Assembly (NCBI GenBank): GCA_018242525.1
Contig: JAFEBS010000056.1
Span: 189,202-253,201, forward strand
Direction: 5' to 3'
DNA: 64,000 nucleotides
Source of the DNA: Planctomycetota bacterium
GTDB taxonomy: Bacteria > Planctomycetota > Planctomycetia > Planctomycetales > Planctomycetaceae
The number at the start of each line of letters is the position of its first letter. Position 1 is the first letter of the stretch. The translations under genes were made by a program, and so were the position numbers. Of the stretch, positions 27,054 through 36,140 are shown in pieces. The notes under the pieces were generated by a model. The model ran no database searches, was not told where the DNA came from, and saw only the letters and a program-made list of their open reading frames with translations.

Positions 27054-30000
27054 TCAGGATCGGTGCTGGCGACAGAATGCCGTCAGCGGCTCACGCAAAG
27101 CCAGCAGTTGTTGTTGAAGTCTCAGCAAGATCTGGTCAGCCTCGGCCAGATTGATTTGCCGTCCCGACCGTTCCAGCTCTTTGGCGGATTCCGCAGACGG
27201 GATGGCGGCGATGGCCAGGAGTTCTCCCTTCAGTGTGTGGGCCAGTCGTTGCAGGGTGGACGCCTGTTTGGACCGGACCGCGGCTTCGATCGCGGCCAGG
27301 GTGCCCGGAAGGGTTTCCAGAAACGCCGTGATCACGTCTGCCAGCAGTTGATGATCGCCGTCGATCCCTTCCAACGCCTGGTCCCAGTCTATAATGGGAA
27401 GCGTACTTTGTGAGGTGGACTCGGCATGCGCCGTCTGTAACGGAACAGATTCAGCCGTTTCACGGAACAGGATGGCAAGTTTTTCAGCGATCTGCCTGGC
27501 ACGGATCGGCTTGGACAGATACTCGTCCATCCCCGATGCCAGGCAGCGCTCGCGATCTCCCGACATGGCGTGAGCGGTCATCGCGATGACCGGAGTGTGC
27601 TTGCCGGTCTGCAGTTCACGTTCGCGGATGGCCCTGGTGGCTTCCAGTCCGTCCAGTTGCGGCATCTGAACGTCCATCAGGATCACATCAAACGGTTGCG
27701 ATTCCCATTCGCTGATCGCTTCGACGCCGGTACCTGCAACGACGACAGAATGTCCCTGTCGCATCAGGACTCCAACTGCCAGTTTCTGGTTCGCCAGGTT
27801 GTCTTCCGCCAGCAGGATCTTCAGCGGGCGAACCTGCGGGGCGGGTGAGGAGGCTTCCGTCTCACGCGCGGCCACGCGCATGACGTCGACACCCAGTGTG
27901 GTGATGATCGCGTCGAACAACTCGGATTGCTTCAGAGGCTTCATCAGTCGCGCCGCGATCCTCAATTTGTCTCGCCGTTCGCCATCCCCTTCGCGACCGC
28001 TGGACGTGAGCATGATGATTGACGTGGAGTCCAGCTTTGGTTCCGCACGGATCCATTCCGCCAGGGTAAAACCGCTGACATCGGGCATGTTGACGTCAGA
28101 CAACAGCAACCGGATGGGACGGCCTCGCCGTTCTGCGTCGCTCAATAATCGAAACGCTTCGTAAGCATTCGACGCCACGATGGGATGCATTCCCCAGTTC
28201 AACAACATGTCGCGCAGGATGCGACGATTCGTCGAATTGTCGTCGACGACCAGCACGGAAAGATCCGCCACCAGATCCGTCTGCTGCCGAACCTGCTGAA
28301 GGGCATCGTCACCGATCGAGAACCGGGCGGTGAAATGAAACGTGCTTCCCTCGCCCATCTCGCTTTCCACCCAGATCCGTCCTCCCATCAATTCCACCAG
28401 GCGTGAACTGATGGCCAGGCCCAGGCCGGTCCCGCCATAGGTCCGGGTCGTGGAACTGTCGACCTGCTTGAATTCTTCAAAAATGCTTTCGAGCTTGTCC
28501 GCAGGAATGCCAATCCCTGTATCGGTGACCGAGAAGTGAAGATTGGCCGTCCGTTCATCGCGCGCATCGCAACTGACAGTCAGCACGACTTCACCCTTTG
28601 GTGTGAACTTGATGGCATTGCCGACCAGGTTCACGATGATCTGACGCAGGCGGGCGTAGTCTCCTTCCAGGACCAGCGGGACGTCGGGGCCGACTTCAAA
28701 CGCCAGTTCCAGACGGGCTCGGGACGCACGAACCGCCAGGGACTTCATCGTGTCACCCAGCGTTTCCCGAACATCGAACGGGGCGCGGTCCAGTTCAAAC
28801 TTGCCCGCTTCGATCTTGGAGAAATCCAGGACATCGTTGATCAATGTCAGCAGCGCCTCGCCCGATTCCTGGACGATGGACAGGTATTCCCGCTGATTCG
28901 TGCTCAACTGCGTGTCCAGCAACAGTTCGGTCATCCCGATGACGGCGTTCATCGGAGTTCGAATTTCGTGGCTCATGTTCGCCAGAAAATCGCTCTTGGC
29001 CTTGCTGGCGGCATCCGCCGCTTCCTTGGCCCGCCGCAACGCTTCTTCCGCCCGTTTCCGATCGGTCACGTCCCAGAACATTCCCTGGATGCCGATGATA
29101 TGACCTTCGGCATCCCGCACCGGGCATTTCAATGTCTGGATGTAATAGCGCTGACCATCCGGTTGCACGATCTCCTCGATGTCCTCGATCGTCTTGCCGG
29201 TCTGCAGGATTTCCAGGTCGTCCCGGCGGTACTTGGCGGCAAAATCATGCGGGAAAAGTTCGAAGTCCGTCTTACCGGTAAAGTCCTGCAACGGGATTCC
29301 AATGGTCTCGCAGAACCGTTTGTTGCCAAACACCAGTCGAAACTGCTCGTCCTTCCGAAAGACACTCAGCGGCAGGCTTTCGACGAGCGACTGGTAATAC
29401 GCCTCGGAAGCGCGCAGCGCCTGCTTTGCGGAAACACCATCGGTGACATCCCAGAACAGGACTTGAACGCCCACGATTTCCCCATGTGCATTGCGTATGG
29501 GGGACTTCAATCGATCGACGACTCGAATCTCACCGTCCAGCACCGTCTCTTCAACGTCGTGCAGGACTTCGCCCGACTGGATCACCCGCTGGTCGTCCTG
29601 GATGTACTTTTCGGCAACATCTTTCGGAAAGAGATCGTAATCTGTCTTGCCGATGACTTCTGCCAGGGTGACGCCATGCAACTCGCAATACCGACGATTG
29701 GCAAACGTCCGTCGGCCCTGCAGGTCCTTGTGGATGACATTTAATGGCAGGTCATCCGCCAGGGCCTGATAGGCGAAAGTGCCATCCTGACTGACCCGGT
29801 CCGGGCGGGGGTCTGTGGCGTCAATGCCCAGAAAGTACAGGCCTGGTTGATCAGAAATCGTCAGTCGCGCCAAGCGACCGCGCAGTTGCCGAACTTCGCC
29901 ATCCAGGCGTTGGAACCGCACATCGAGCGGCTGCCAGGACTCCGTTGCCTGGGCGATGGCTTGATCGAAGCGCGGTCGATCATCTTCCACGATCCAATCG

Positions 30001-30200
30001 ACAGCCGCACGTCCCGCCTGCTGGAATTCCGCGAGGGAACTTCCCAAGGACGCCTCCGCCGCGGGGTTGAGGTACATCCATTGCTTCCCCGCGGTGTCCA
30101 GTCCGCAGACGACATCACTGGATGCCGCGAGGAACATTGCGAGCGGTCTGTGATGCGGTGCGTTCAAATCAGGATATGGAGCGGCGCTGGGTTCTTGCAT
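27054..30200 (-). CDS. Hybrid sensor histidine kinase: three PAS domains, HisKA, HATPase, two receivers, Hpt
   Basis: A 1048-aa multistep phosphorelay protein with no clear transmembrane segment. PAS domains cover about residues 15-125, 145-265 and 270-395, the last two with a repeated KTDYDLFP / KTDFELFP pattern. HisKA has the phospho-acceptor His411 in MSHEIRTPMN. HATPase shows NLVGNAIKFTPKGE and GTGLGLAIS. Receiver 1 (about 655-775) has VVDDN and LLSDVNMP; receiver 2 (about 800-925) has LLAEDN, ILMDVQMP and MTAHAMSGDRERC. The C-terminal Hpt has AHTLKGEL. All phosphorelay steps are thus on one chain; no output regulator lies next to it. Confidence 0.94.
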   Translation of the reverse strand: MQEPSAAPYPDLNAPHHRPLAMFLAASSDVVCGLDTAGKQWMYLNPAAEASLGSSLAEFQQAGRAAVDWIVEDDRPRFDQAIAQATESWQPLDVRFQRLDGEVRQLRGRLARLTISDQPGLYFLGIDATDPRPDRVSQDGTFAYQALADDLPLNVIHKDLQGRRTFANRRYCELHGVTLAEVIGKTDYDLFPKDVAEKYIQDDQRVIQSGEVLHDVEETVLDGEIRVVDRLKSPIRNAHGEIVGVQVLFWDVTDGVSAKQALRASEAYYQSLVESLPLSVFRKDEQFRLVFGNKRFCETIGIPLQDFTGKTDFELFPHDFAAKYRRDDLEILQTGKTIEDIEEIVQPDGQRYYIQTLKCPVRDAEGHIIGIQGMFWDVTDRKRAEEALRRAKEAADAASKAKSDFLANMSHEIRTPMNAVIGMTELLLDTQLSTNQREYLSIVQESGEALLTLINDVLDFSKIEAGKFELDRAPFDVRETLGDTMKSLAVRASRARLELAFEVGPDVPLVLEGDYARLRQIIVNLVGNAIKFTPKGEVVLTVSCDARDERTANLHFSVTDTGIGIPADKLESIFEEFKQVDSSTTRTYGGTGLGLAISSRLVELMGGRIWVESEMGEGSTFHFTARFSIGDDALQQVRQQTDLVADLSVLVVDDNSTNRRILRDMLLNWGMHPIVASNAYEAFRLLSDAERRGRPIRLLLSDVNMPDVSGFTLAEWIRAEPKLDSTSIIMLTSSGREGDGERRDKLRIAARLMKPLKQSELFDAIITTLGVDVMRVAARETEASSPAPQVRPLKILLAEDNLANQKLAVGVLMRQGHSVVVAGTGVEAISEWESQPFDVILMDVQMPQLDGLEATRAIRERELQTGKHTPVIAMTAHAMSGDRERCLASGMDEYLSKPIRARQIAEKLAILFRETAESVPLQTAHAESTSQSTLPIIDWDQALEGIDGDHQLLADVITAFLETLPGTLAAIEAAVRSKQASTLQRLAHTLKGELLAIAAIPSAESAKELERSGRQINLAEADQILLRLQQQLLALREPLTAFCRQHRS

Positions 30201-30800
30201 GGCGACCTGCAGGAAGATCCGATGAACGGAGTGTGCGAACTCTGGGCATCATTCGGAAATCACTCGCGTTCGACAACCATGGAAGGGGATCGTCGGCGCG
30301 GTTTGTACGGCTTCGGTCTGATTGTCCCGAACCTCAACCATCGATCGCAACGGGCATCGATGGAGAAAGATAATCGGAGGATAACAGTTTTGTCAGTTGC
30401 CGCCGGATGACGACATCGGCCCGTTCGTCCCTGAACGATCGCGAGGCGGTGTGCCAGTACCGAAGACGCGAGGTGATAGACTCGGTTCGAGGCACGCCGT
30501 GACAACCTGCCTCATCTGACCAACATTCAGAACCACGCGACGGGCCATTTGCCACGCTACATCGCAGGGATTCCTGAATCCTCAAAAGTGACTTGGCTTC
30601 AAGGGTTTGCGAGACGAACTTGGGGGGCTCGCAGCGTTGAGAATCTAGGCGTTTTCCAGTACGATAAGCTCTGTTGAAGCCCCACGTTTGCCTGCCTGTC
30701 GGATGTCGACGGAACGCGTTGTGGGGTCTGGAGTTGCTACACCCGCTGTTGGTGTGCCAGCGCTGCCAGTTTGAAGAGTACGCGACCAAGGAGTTCTCGC
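30201..30800. other. Long non-coding stretch between the histidine kinase and gyrA
   Basis: About 600 bp between divergent genes. Open frames here (for example 30334-30789 on the minus strand) are rich in Arg, Ser and Cys and show no protein-like pattern. I found no tRNA-like fold, repeat or clear promoter. It must hold the promoters of both neighbours. Confidence 0.5.
30788..30793 (+). promoter_or_regulatory. Ribosome binding site for gyrA (TTG start)
   Basis: AAGGAG at 30788-30793 lies 7 bp before the TTG at 30801. This strong Shine-Dalgarno decides in favour of 30801 and against the other in-frame TTG at 30771. Confidence 0.75.
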
Positions 30801-33608
30801 TTGTCTACCGGTGATGGAACCCCACCCGACCAGAATCTACCCAGTGCACCGGACGCCGACGGAAATGTCCCCGACATTCACGTCGTCAATGTCGCCATTC
30901 AGGATGAAATGCGGACGAGTTACGTCACGTATGCGATGAGCGTGATTATCAGCCGTGCGCTTCCGGACGTGCGTGACGGTCTGAAACCGTCACAACGGCG
31001 GATCCTGGTGGCCATGAACGACCTGAACCTGGGTCCGAACTCCGGCCGGGTCAAATGCGCCAAGATCTGTGGCGATACCAGCGGAAACTATCACCCGCAC
31101 GGTGATGGCTCGATCTATCCCACGCTCGTACGACTGGCCCAGAACTGGAGCATGCGCGATGTCCTGATCGACAAGCAGGGGAATTTCGGTTCTCTGGCCG
31201 GGATGCCCCCTGCCGCGATGCGTTACACAGAAGCCCGCTTGTCGGCCGTCGCCGGTGAAATGCTCGACGACCTGAAACGCGATACGGTCGATTACGTGCT
31301 GACTTACGACCAACGTAATCGGGAACCGGTGGTGTTGCCATCACGGTTCCCCAACTTGATCGTCAATGGATCGAGCGGGATCGCGGTGGGGATGGCTACC
31401 AGCATTCCACCCCACAACCTGAGTGAAGTCAGCGATGCCGTGATACGTTTGATCGATGATCCAGACAGTACGCTGGACGATCTGCTGGAATGCCTGCCCG
31501 GCCCGGACTTCCCGACCGGCGGGGTCATCTGCGGTCGATACGGCATCCGGCAGGCCTACATGACCGGCCGATCCACGATCACCCTGCGGGCTCGAACGCG
31601 GTTCATCACCGAAAAGAACACCGAAATCATCGAAGTCACCGAGATTCCGTACCAGGAAACACGTGACCGGATCCGTGAAAAGATCGAACAGATCGTCAAG
31701 GATGAGCGGATCAAGGGGATTTCCCGCGTGACGGATCTGACCGATCGCACGTTGCCGTCCTGGCAAACCTGTCTGCACATCGCGCTGAAACGCGATGCCG
31801 ACAAGGAAGTCGTGCTGAACCAATTGTTTCAGTTCTCGCCGCTGCAGTCGACAATCAGCGTGATCCTGCTGGCACTGGTGGGGAATCGGCCCCGATTGCT
31901 GTCGCTGAAGGAAATGCTTGCCGAATTCATCCGGCATCGAGTGACGGTGATTCGCCGGCGCACCGAACACCTGCTGGGCGAAGCCCGAAAACGCAAGCAC
32001 ACGGTCGAAGGCCTGCTGATTGCGCAAATCGATCTCGATCAGGTCATCTCGACGATCCGCAAGTCCCCCAGTCGTGCCGAGGCCAAGGATCGGCTGCAAC
32101 TGATCCTGGTCCCCGGGCCCCTGATCGCCCGTGCCGTCGGGGAATCCGCGTTTGAGATGTTCCGGGAAGAGTATGGAACGAAAGAGAACTACACGTTGTC
32201 GGCGAATCAGGCCGAAGCCATCGTGTCGATGCAACTGGGCTCGCTGGCGAACCTGGAACAGGAAAAGCTGCGCGACGAACATGCCAAGCTGCTCAGCGAC
32301 ATCCGGGGCCATCTGGCCCTGTTGTCGGACGAAGGGAATATTCGTCAGGTCGTTCGTGATGACATGCTGTCCCTGAAGGACAAGTACGGCAGCAAGCGAC
32401 GGACGGAAATCAACGAGTTGGAACTGGGTGACGTCAACCAGGAAGATCTGATCACCGAAGAGCCGATGGTGGTGACGCTTTCGCAACGCGGATACATCAA
32501 GCGGATGCCGCTCAACACGTACCAGGCCCAGAATCGTGGTGGCCGGGGCATCACCGGAGCCAAGGCCGACGACGAAGATGCCATCGAGCATCTGTTCGTT
32601 TCCAGCACGCACGACTGGCTGCTGTTCTTCACCGACAAGGGGAAGGTGCTGTGGGAGAAGGTCTACAACCTGCCGATGCAAAGCCGCACCAGCAAGGGGC
32701 GGGCTCTGGTCAATCTGCTGTCGCTGCCGGAAGGCGACAAGATCAGTGCCTGCGTGGCGGTCCGTGAGTTCGACGAAACCCGCTTCCTGATCATGGCCAC
32801 GAAAAAGGGACTGGTTAAGAAGACCCCGTTGTCCGCCTACAAGCGGCCGACCAAGGGGGGCATCATCGCCATCAACCTGCGCGAGGGCGATCAACTGATC
32901 CAGGCGATGCTGATTTCACCGGGTGACAACGTCATGCTGGCCACCTCCAGCGGGATGGCCATCCGCTTCGTCGAATCCGATGCGCGCAGCATGGGGCGTA
33001 ACACCAGCGGCGTGAAAGGGATCACTCTGACGAAGGGGGCGACAATCATCGGGATGGTTCTGGCGGATCCTTCGATGAGCCTGCTGACTCTCTGCGAAAA
33101 CGGCTTTGGAAAACGTACACCCATTGGAACCGGAGTCGCGGAAGGGGAAGAAGCCGCCATCGAAGAAGCCCCGCTGCCGGACGATGATTCCACGGACGAC
33201 ACCGCCGCCGAAGAAGTGGCCGAGGTGGCAGAGGATGAATCCGATCTGCCCGATGACGCTGCCGGTGGTGATGAAGCGACTGCCTCCACCAAGGGCTATC
33301 GCTGCCAGCGGCGTGGCGGCAAGGGGTTAAAGGACATCAAGACGACCGATCGCAACGGCCCGGCGGTCCGGATCCTGGCCGTTTCCGATCAAGACGAGAT
33401 CCTGATGGTCACCGCCGTCGGCAAGATCCAGCGGATCCGTGCGGGAGATATCAACGAAATCGGCCGGAATACCCAGGGTGTGCGAGTCATCCGCATGGAC
33501 GACGGAGACAAACTTGTCAGCGTCGCCCGAATCCCCAGCGATCTGGTTGAAGCCCCGGAACTGCCAGCGGCCCCAGCGCCGGAACCTGAATCACCTCCGC
33601 CAGCGTGA
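30801..33608 (+). CDS. gyrA: DNA gyrase subunit A
   Basis: Type II topoisomerase subunit of 935 aa. The N-terminal domain has DVRDGLKPSQRRIL and catalytic Tyr142 in AAMRYTEARLS. At the quinolone-binding helix the sequence reads HPHGDGSIYPT (98-108): the positions matching E. coli Ser83 and Asp87 are Gly103 and Pro107. The C-terminal beta-pinwheel has one GyrA-box-like motif QNRGGRG and a second, QRRGGKG, in a late blade after an acidic insert (about 783-828; EEAAIEEAPLPDDD and further). The start is a TTG with AAGGAG 7 bp upstream. A strong terminator follows at 33639. Confidence 0.95.
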   Translation: MSTGDGTPPDQNLPSAPDADGNVPDIHVVNVAIQDEMRTSYVTYAMSVIISRALPDVRDGLKPSQRRILVAMNDLNLGPNSGRVKCAKICGDTSGNYHPHGDGSIYPTLVRLAQNWSMRDVLIDKQGNFGSLAGMPPAAMRYTEARLSAVAGEMLDDLKRDTVDYVLTYDQRNREPVVLPSRFPNLIVNGSSGIAVGMATSIPPHNLSEVSDAVIRLIDDPDSTLDDLLECLPGPDFPTGGVICGRYGIRQAYMTGRSTITLRARTRFITEKNTEIIEVTEIPYQETRDRIREKIEQIVKDERIKGISRVTDLTDRTLPSWQTCLHIALKRDADKEVVLNQLFQFSPLQSTISVILLALVGNRPRLLSLKEMLAEFIRHRVTVIRRRTEHLLGEARKRKHTVEGLLIAQIDLDQVISTIRKSPSRAEAKDRLQLILVPGPLIARAVGESAFEMFREEYGTKENYTLSANQAEAIVSMQLGSLANLEQEKLRDEHAKLLSDIRGHLALLSDEGNIRQVVRDDMLSLKDKYGSKRRTEINELELGDVNQEDLITEEPMVVTLSQRGYIKRMPLNTYQAQNRGGRGITGAKADDEDAIEHLFVSSTHDWLLFFTDKGKVLWEKVYNLPMQSRTSKGRALVNLLSLPEGDKISACVAVREFDETRFLIMATKKGLVKKTPLSAYKRPTKGGIIAINLREGDQLIQAMLISPGDNVMLATSSGMAIRFVESDARSMGRNTSGVKGITLTKGATIIGMVLADPSMSLLTLCENGFGKRTPIGTGVAEGEEAAIEEAPLPDDDSTDDTAAEEVAEVAEDESDLPDDAAGGDEATASTKGYRCQRRGGKGLKDIKTTDRNGPAVRILAVSDQDEILMVTAVGKIQRIRAGDINEIGRNTQGVRVIRMDDGDKLVSVARIPSDLVEAPELPAAPAPEPESPPPA

Positions 33609-33638
33609 CGGAGCGAATCAAGTTTCAAGTCCACTCCA

Positions 33639-33662
33639 GGGCCGGACGACATCGTCCGGCCC
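33639..33662. terminator. Bidirectional intrinsic terminator between gyrA and folK
   Basis: GGGCCGGACG (33639-33648) pairs perfectly with CGTCCGGCCC (33653-33662), loop ACAT; a T-rich tract GGTTTCCTTTCC follows on the plus strand. The convergent folK gene ends 19 bp further on. Confidence 0.8.
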
Positions 33663-33680
33663 GGTTTCCTTTCCCGCCGT

Positions 33681-34403
33681 TCACCAGTCGCTCGTCCGTT
33701 GTGGTTGATCGCTGATCGAACTCAGGAAATCGGTGACACGTTGAATTGGTTCGCCCGGCGATGCGGTCAAATCTGCGACGGGAATTCCGTTCCACGCTGG
33801 TCCGCCTGCTTCATGGTCGCCAAGTCGAATCACAATGCCAGCGTCCATCGATTGGCATGCCGCGTCAACCAGTCGGATCCCCGGTTGTTGGCCGTGCAAT
33901 CGTTGCACAACGTCCGCATCAAAACAGGCGACGGTCAACGGACGCTGGATCACGCGGGCGCGTAGTTCGGCGACGGATTCGTTCAGAGCCGGGTGGACGA
34001 GAGTCGGCACCACTTCGACCAGCGGGTCCAGCACGAATCGGCGATACCACGCCGCTGGATGCGGCAGCGTCAGTCGAGGTGTCGTCAGGATCCGCTGGTC
34101 ATAAAACAAGAGATCGAGATCAATCGGACGCGGCCCCCAGCGAAGATCGTGAGTTCGCCCCAATTGATTCTCAACGAATTGCAATTGATCAAGCAGTTCC
34201 AACGGAGACAGCGATGTTGTCACAGAAAAGACGGCGTTCGTGAACCGCCCTCCCGCCTGCACCCCGATCGGACTGGTCCGGTACAGACCACTTCGATGCA
34301 ACGTTTGCACCTGCGGATGGTCTCCGAGCATGTTCCAGGCAGCATTGAAGGCGGACCAGGCGTCCCCAAGATTCGCACCGATTCCAATCCAACTGACGGA
34401 CAT
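33681..34403 (-). CDS. folK: 2-amino-4-hydroxy-6-hydroxymethyldihydropteridine pyrophosphokinase with C-terminal extension
   Basis: Folate-synthesis enzyme that pyrophosphorylates 6-hydroxymethyldihydropterin. The N-terminal 160 residues contain the family motifs WIGIGANLGD, FTNAVFSVTTSLSPLELL, the ATP-binding RWGPRPIDLDLLFYD and LPHPAAWYRRFVLDPL. At 240 aa the protein is about 80 residues longer than ordinary FolK; the extra C-terminal part (from about residue 160) includes VACFDADVVQRLHGQQ and matches nothing I know. The ATG at 34403 gives the expected MSVSWIGIG start. It is not next to folP or folB. Confidence 0.9.
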   Translation of the reverse strand: MSVSWIGIGANLGDAWSAFNAAWNMLGDHPQVQTLHRSGLYRTSPIGVQAGGRFTNAVFSVTTSLSPLELLDQLQFVENQLGRTHDLRWGPRPIDLDLLFYDQRILTTPRLTLPHPAAWYRRFVLDPLVEVVPTLVHPALNESVAELRARVIQRPLTVACFDADVVQRLHGQQPGIRLVDAACQSMDAGIVIRLGDHEAGGPAWNGIPVADLTASPGEPIQRVTDFLSSISDQPQRTSDW

Positions 34404-34688
34404 TTTCGATCCCCTCCCTGGAAACGGACAATCAGCCGACGCCCGTCGGAGTGAACCCACCTTTGAATTGCGGCGTATCTGATGCTGGTGACCTGCTCAA
34501 CCGTATGCTTTGATCCGGGTTGTGTCAAATTGCAAAAGCAAGGATTTGTCTGCTTTCCGGGATCATTATTCGTCAATGTGAGCTCTGTATTCGGCGCAAC
34601 CGGCATTGTCCCGCGCAGGAGCGGCGATTTACCCAGTCGGCAAGGTTTCGCTGTTTGGCAGAATCACCGTCCGTCGATACTTCCTCCA

Positions 34689-34728
34689 GCCGGCTTTGTC
34701 CACAATCTGCCGGCTTTGTCCACAAAAT
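34689..34728. repeat. Tandem 20-bp direct repeat
   Basis: GCCGGCTTTGTCCACAA occurs at 34689 and again 20 bp later; a third partial copy (TGGCTTTGTCC) lies at 34735. The second copy runs into the inverted repeat at 34720. Confidence 0.7.
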
Positions 34729-34775
34729 GGGGTCTGGCTTTGTCCCTGCGGCACGAGTCTGACCCCATTTTGTGG
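34720..34775. repeat. 15-bp perfect inverted repeat (REP/MITE-like hairpin)
   Basis: CCACAAAATGGGGTC at 34720-34734 pairs perfectly with GACCCCATTTTGTGG at 34761-34775, with a 26-nt spacer. It lies 55 bp before the small hypothetical gene. There is no T-run, so a terminator role is unproven. Confidence 0.75.
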
Positions 34776-34830
34776 CCAATTCCCGTACCAGATGCAGATG
34801 CCAACGACTCAACGATGTGCCGCTCAGAAA

Positions 34831-35271
34831 ATGAATCCATCAATGATGTTCACCCGAGTTTCACTCCTGTTGCTTGTGACGGTTCTCTTTGCCGGAATGT
34901 GGTCCGGGGATCGGCTGGATGGGCGCAAGACCGCCCAGGTCCAGTTGACTCGCCGCGCGTCAACACCCCGTTTTAGCCCTGATCAACCCTCCGCACGTGC
35001 CCCCCGTGCCCGGATGGTGTCCCTGGTCAGCCGACGAACACCCGCCGTGATCCCGCTGCCTGACGGGATTGCGGCCGGAGACTACCTGGTCGTCGATCAA
35101 AACGGAATGACCCAGCGTGTCACTGTGAAAGCCATCCCCGGAGCGACTGGGAACCTGATCCCAATCGAGCAGTACATGGTTCGCCAGGGAAACGCCCGCT
35201 GGCACTTCATCCGATTGGAATCGTCGGTCCAGCGACCGCTGCAGCAAGCGAATGCGGCAGACCTTCGTTGA
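34831..35271 (+). CDS. Hypothetical exported protein
   Basis: A possible 146-aa protein with an N-terminal hydrophobic stretch (MMFTRVSLLLLVTVLFAGMW) that could be a signal peptide, followed by a basic region and a short beta-rich domain (PLPDGIAAGDYLVVDQNGM). No family is recognised. The start may be the ATG at 34831, 34843 or 34846. Its last 65 bp overlap the 3' end of the convergent epimerase-like gene, which is unusual and leaves its exact end or reality less sure. Confidence 0.55.
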   Translation: MNPSMMFTRVSLLLLVTVLFAGMWSGDRLDGRKTAQVQLTRRASTPRFSPDQPSARAPRARMVSLVSRRTPAVIPLPDGIAAGDYLVVDQNGMTQRVTVKAIPGATGNLIPIEQYMVRQGNARWHFIRLESSVQRPLQQANAADLR

Positions 35272-36103
35272 TGGTGGGGAATTGCAGTTCAACCTGCAGT
35301 TCGTCGCGCAAGCGGGAGTTTCGGCACCGTTTGTTGATGCCGCCCGAACCTCGCCCCGGCTGGGCGTCAGGATTGAAGCCGGGGGGAGGGCAATCCGCGA
35401 GTTCGGCCAATCGTCCGTAGTATTCAGCGCGACGGATCGGTCGATCATCGGTGACCAGGTAAGTCTGTCCCGGTTGGCCGCGTCGTTCGCACGCCAGGAC
35501 GGCTCGAACGGCGTCGTCGACGTGAATCAGGTTCAACCAGGCATCGCCACGTCCCGACAGGGTCTCACCGGCGCGTAATGCTTCGACGCGCGACAGTAAC
35601 CGACCGGGACCGTAGATCCCCGACAGTCGCAAGACATTCGCAGATCCAGTCGTCAGGCCTGGGGGGAAGTGGGTTTGAACGAGTTGCTCGGCAGCCAGGC
35701 AGCATTTACCGCCCGATTGGACAGGCTGACACTCGGACATCTCATCCACCCATTCACCCGCGGACTGGCCGTACACGCTGCTGCTGGAAATGTAAATGAA
35801 TCGCCTGGTCCGTCCCGCCAGAACCCGCAGCACGTTGTTCAGACCATCGACATACACAGCCTGCTGGGAACGCCCCGACGAGCGATCGTATCCGACTGCG
35901 AACAGCACCGTTTCTGCCGCTGGGAGTGAGGCCAGTGTCGTCGGTTCACAGATGTCACCAATCACCGGGTGAATCCCGGCGCGCGACCATTCGGCTCCCT
36001 TCGTGGCGGAACGAGTGAGCGCCGCCACCTTGTACCCGTCTGCCATCCAGGCAAGCGCCACCCGATGTCCGAGATATCCGCAGCCAATGATCAATCGATC
36101 CAT
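35207..36103 (-). CDS. NAD(P)-binding epimerase-like protein (extended SDR, YeeZ-like)
   Basis: A 298-aa Rossmann-fold protein. The N-terminus MDRLIIGCGYLGHRVA gives the GxGxxG dinucleotide-binding loop. Later regions FIYISSSSVYG and RLSGIYGPGRL match NAD-dependent epimerase/dehydratase proteins; the YxxxK catalytic pair is not clear, so it may be a redox-inactive or divergent member. The ATG at 36103 puts the Rossmann loop at the start, as in the family. The substrate is unknown. Its 3' end overlaps the convergent hypothetical gene by 65 bp. Confidence 0.82.
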   Translation of the reverse strand: MDRLIIGCGYLGHRVALAWMADGYKVAALTRSATKGAEWSRAGIHPVIGDICEPTTLASLPAAETVLFAVGYDRSSGRSQQAVYVDGLNNVLRVLAGRTRRFIYISSSSVYGQSAGEWVDEMSECQPVQSGGKCCLAAEQLVQTHFPPGLTTGSANVLRLSGIYGPGRLLSRVEALRAGETLSGRGDAWLNLIHVDDAVRAVLACERRGQPGQTYLVTDDRPIRRAEYYGRLAELADCPPPGFNPDAQPGRGSGGINKRCRNSRLRDELQVELQFPTINEGLPHSLAAAVAGPTIPIG

Positions 36104-36140
36104 GCCAGTCGGGCTTTCCATTCGTAGACCAGGGTGGAGA

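Larger units (their letters stand above)
34404..34830. other. Intergenic region with repeat and inverted repeat
   Basis: 427 bp between divergent folK and a small hypothetical gene. The first 280 bp show nothing recognisable. From 34689 on there is a tandem repeat and a 15-bp inverted repeat, listed separately. Reading frames through it are not protein-like. Confidence 0.5.

Noticed and set aside
30334..30789. Possible 151-aa gene before gyrA
   Set aside because: Arg/Ser/Cys-rich, no ribosome site, no family pattern; judged non-coding.
31341..32894. Long antisense open frame opposite gyrA
   Set aside because: It mirrors the gyrA codon pattern, has no family features, and lies fully within a well-supported gene.
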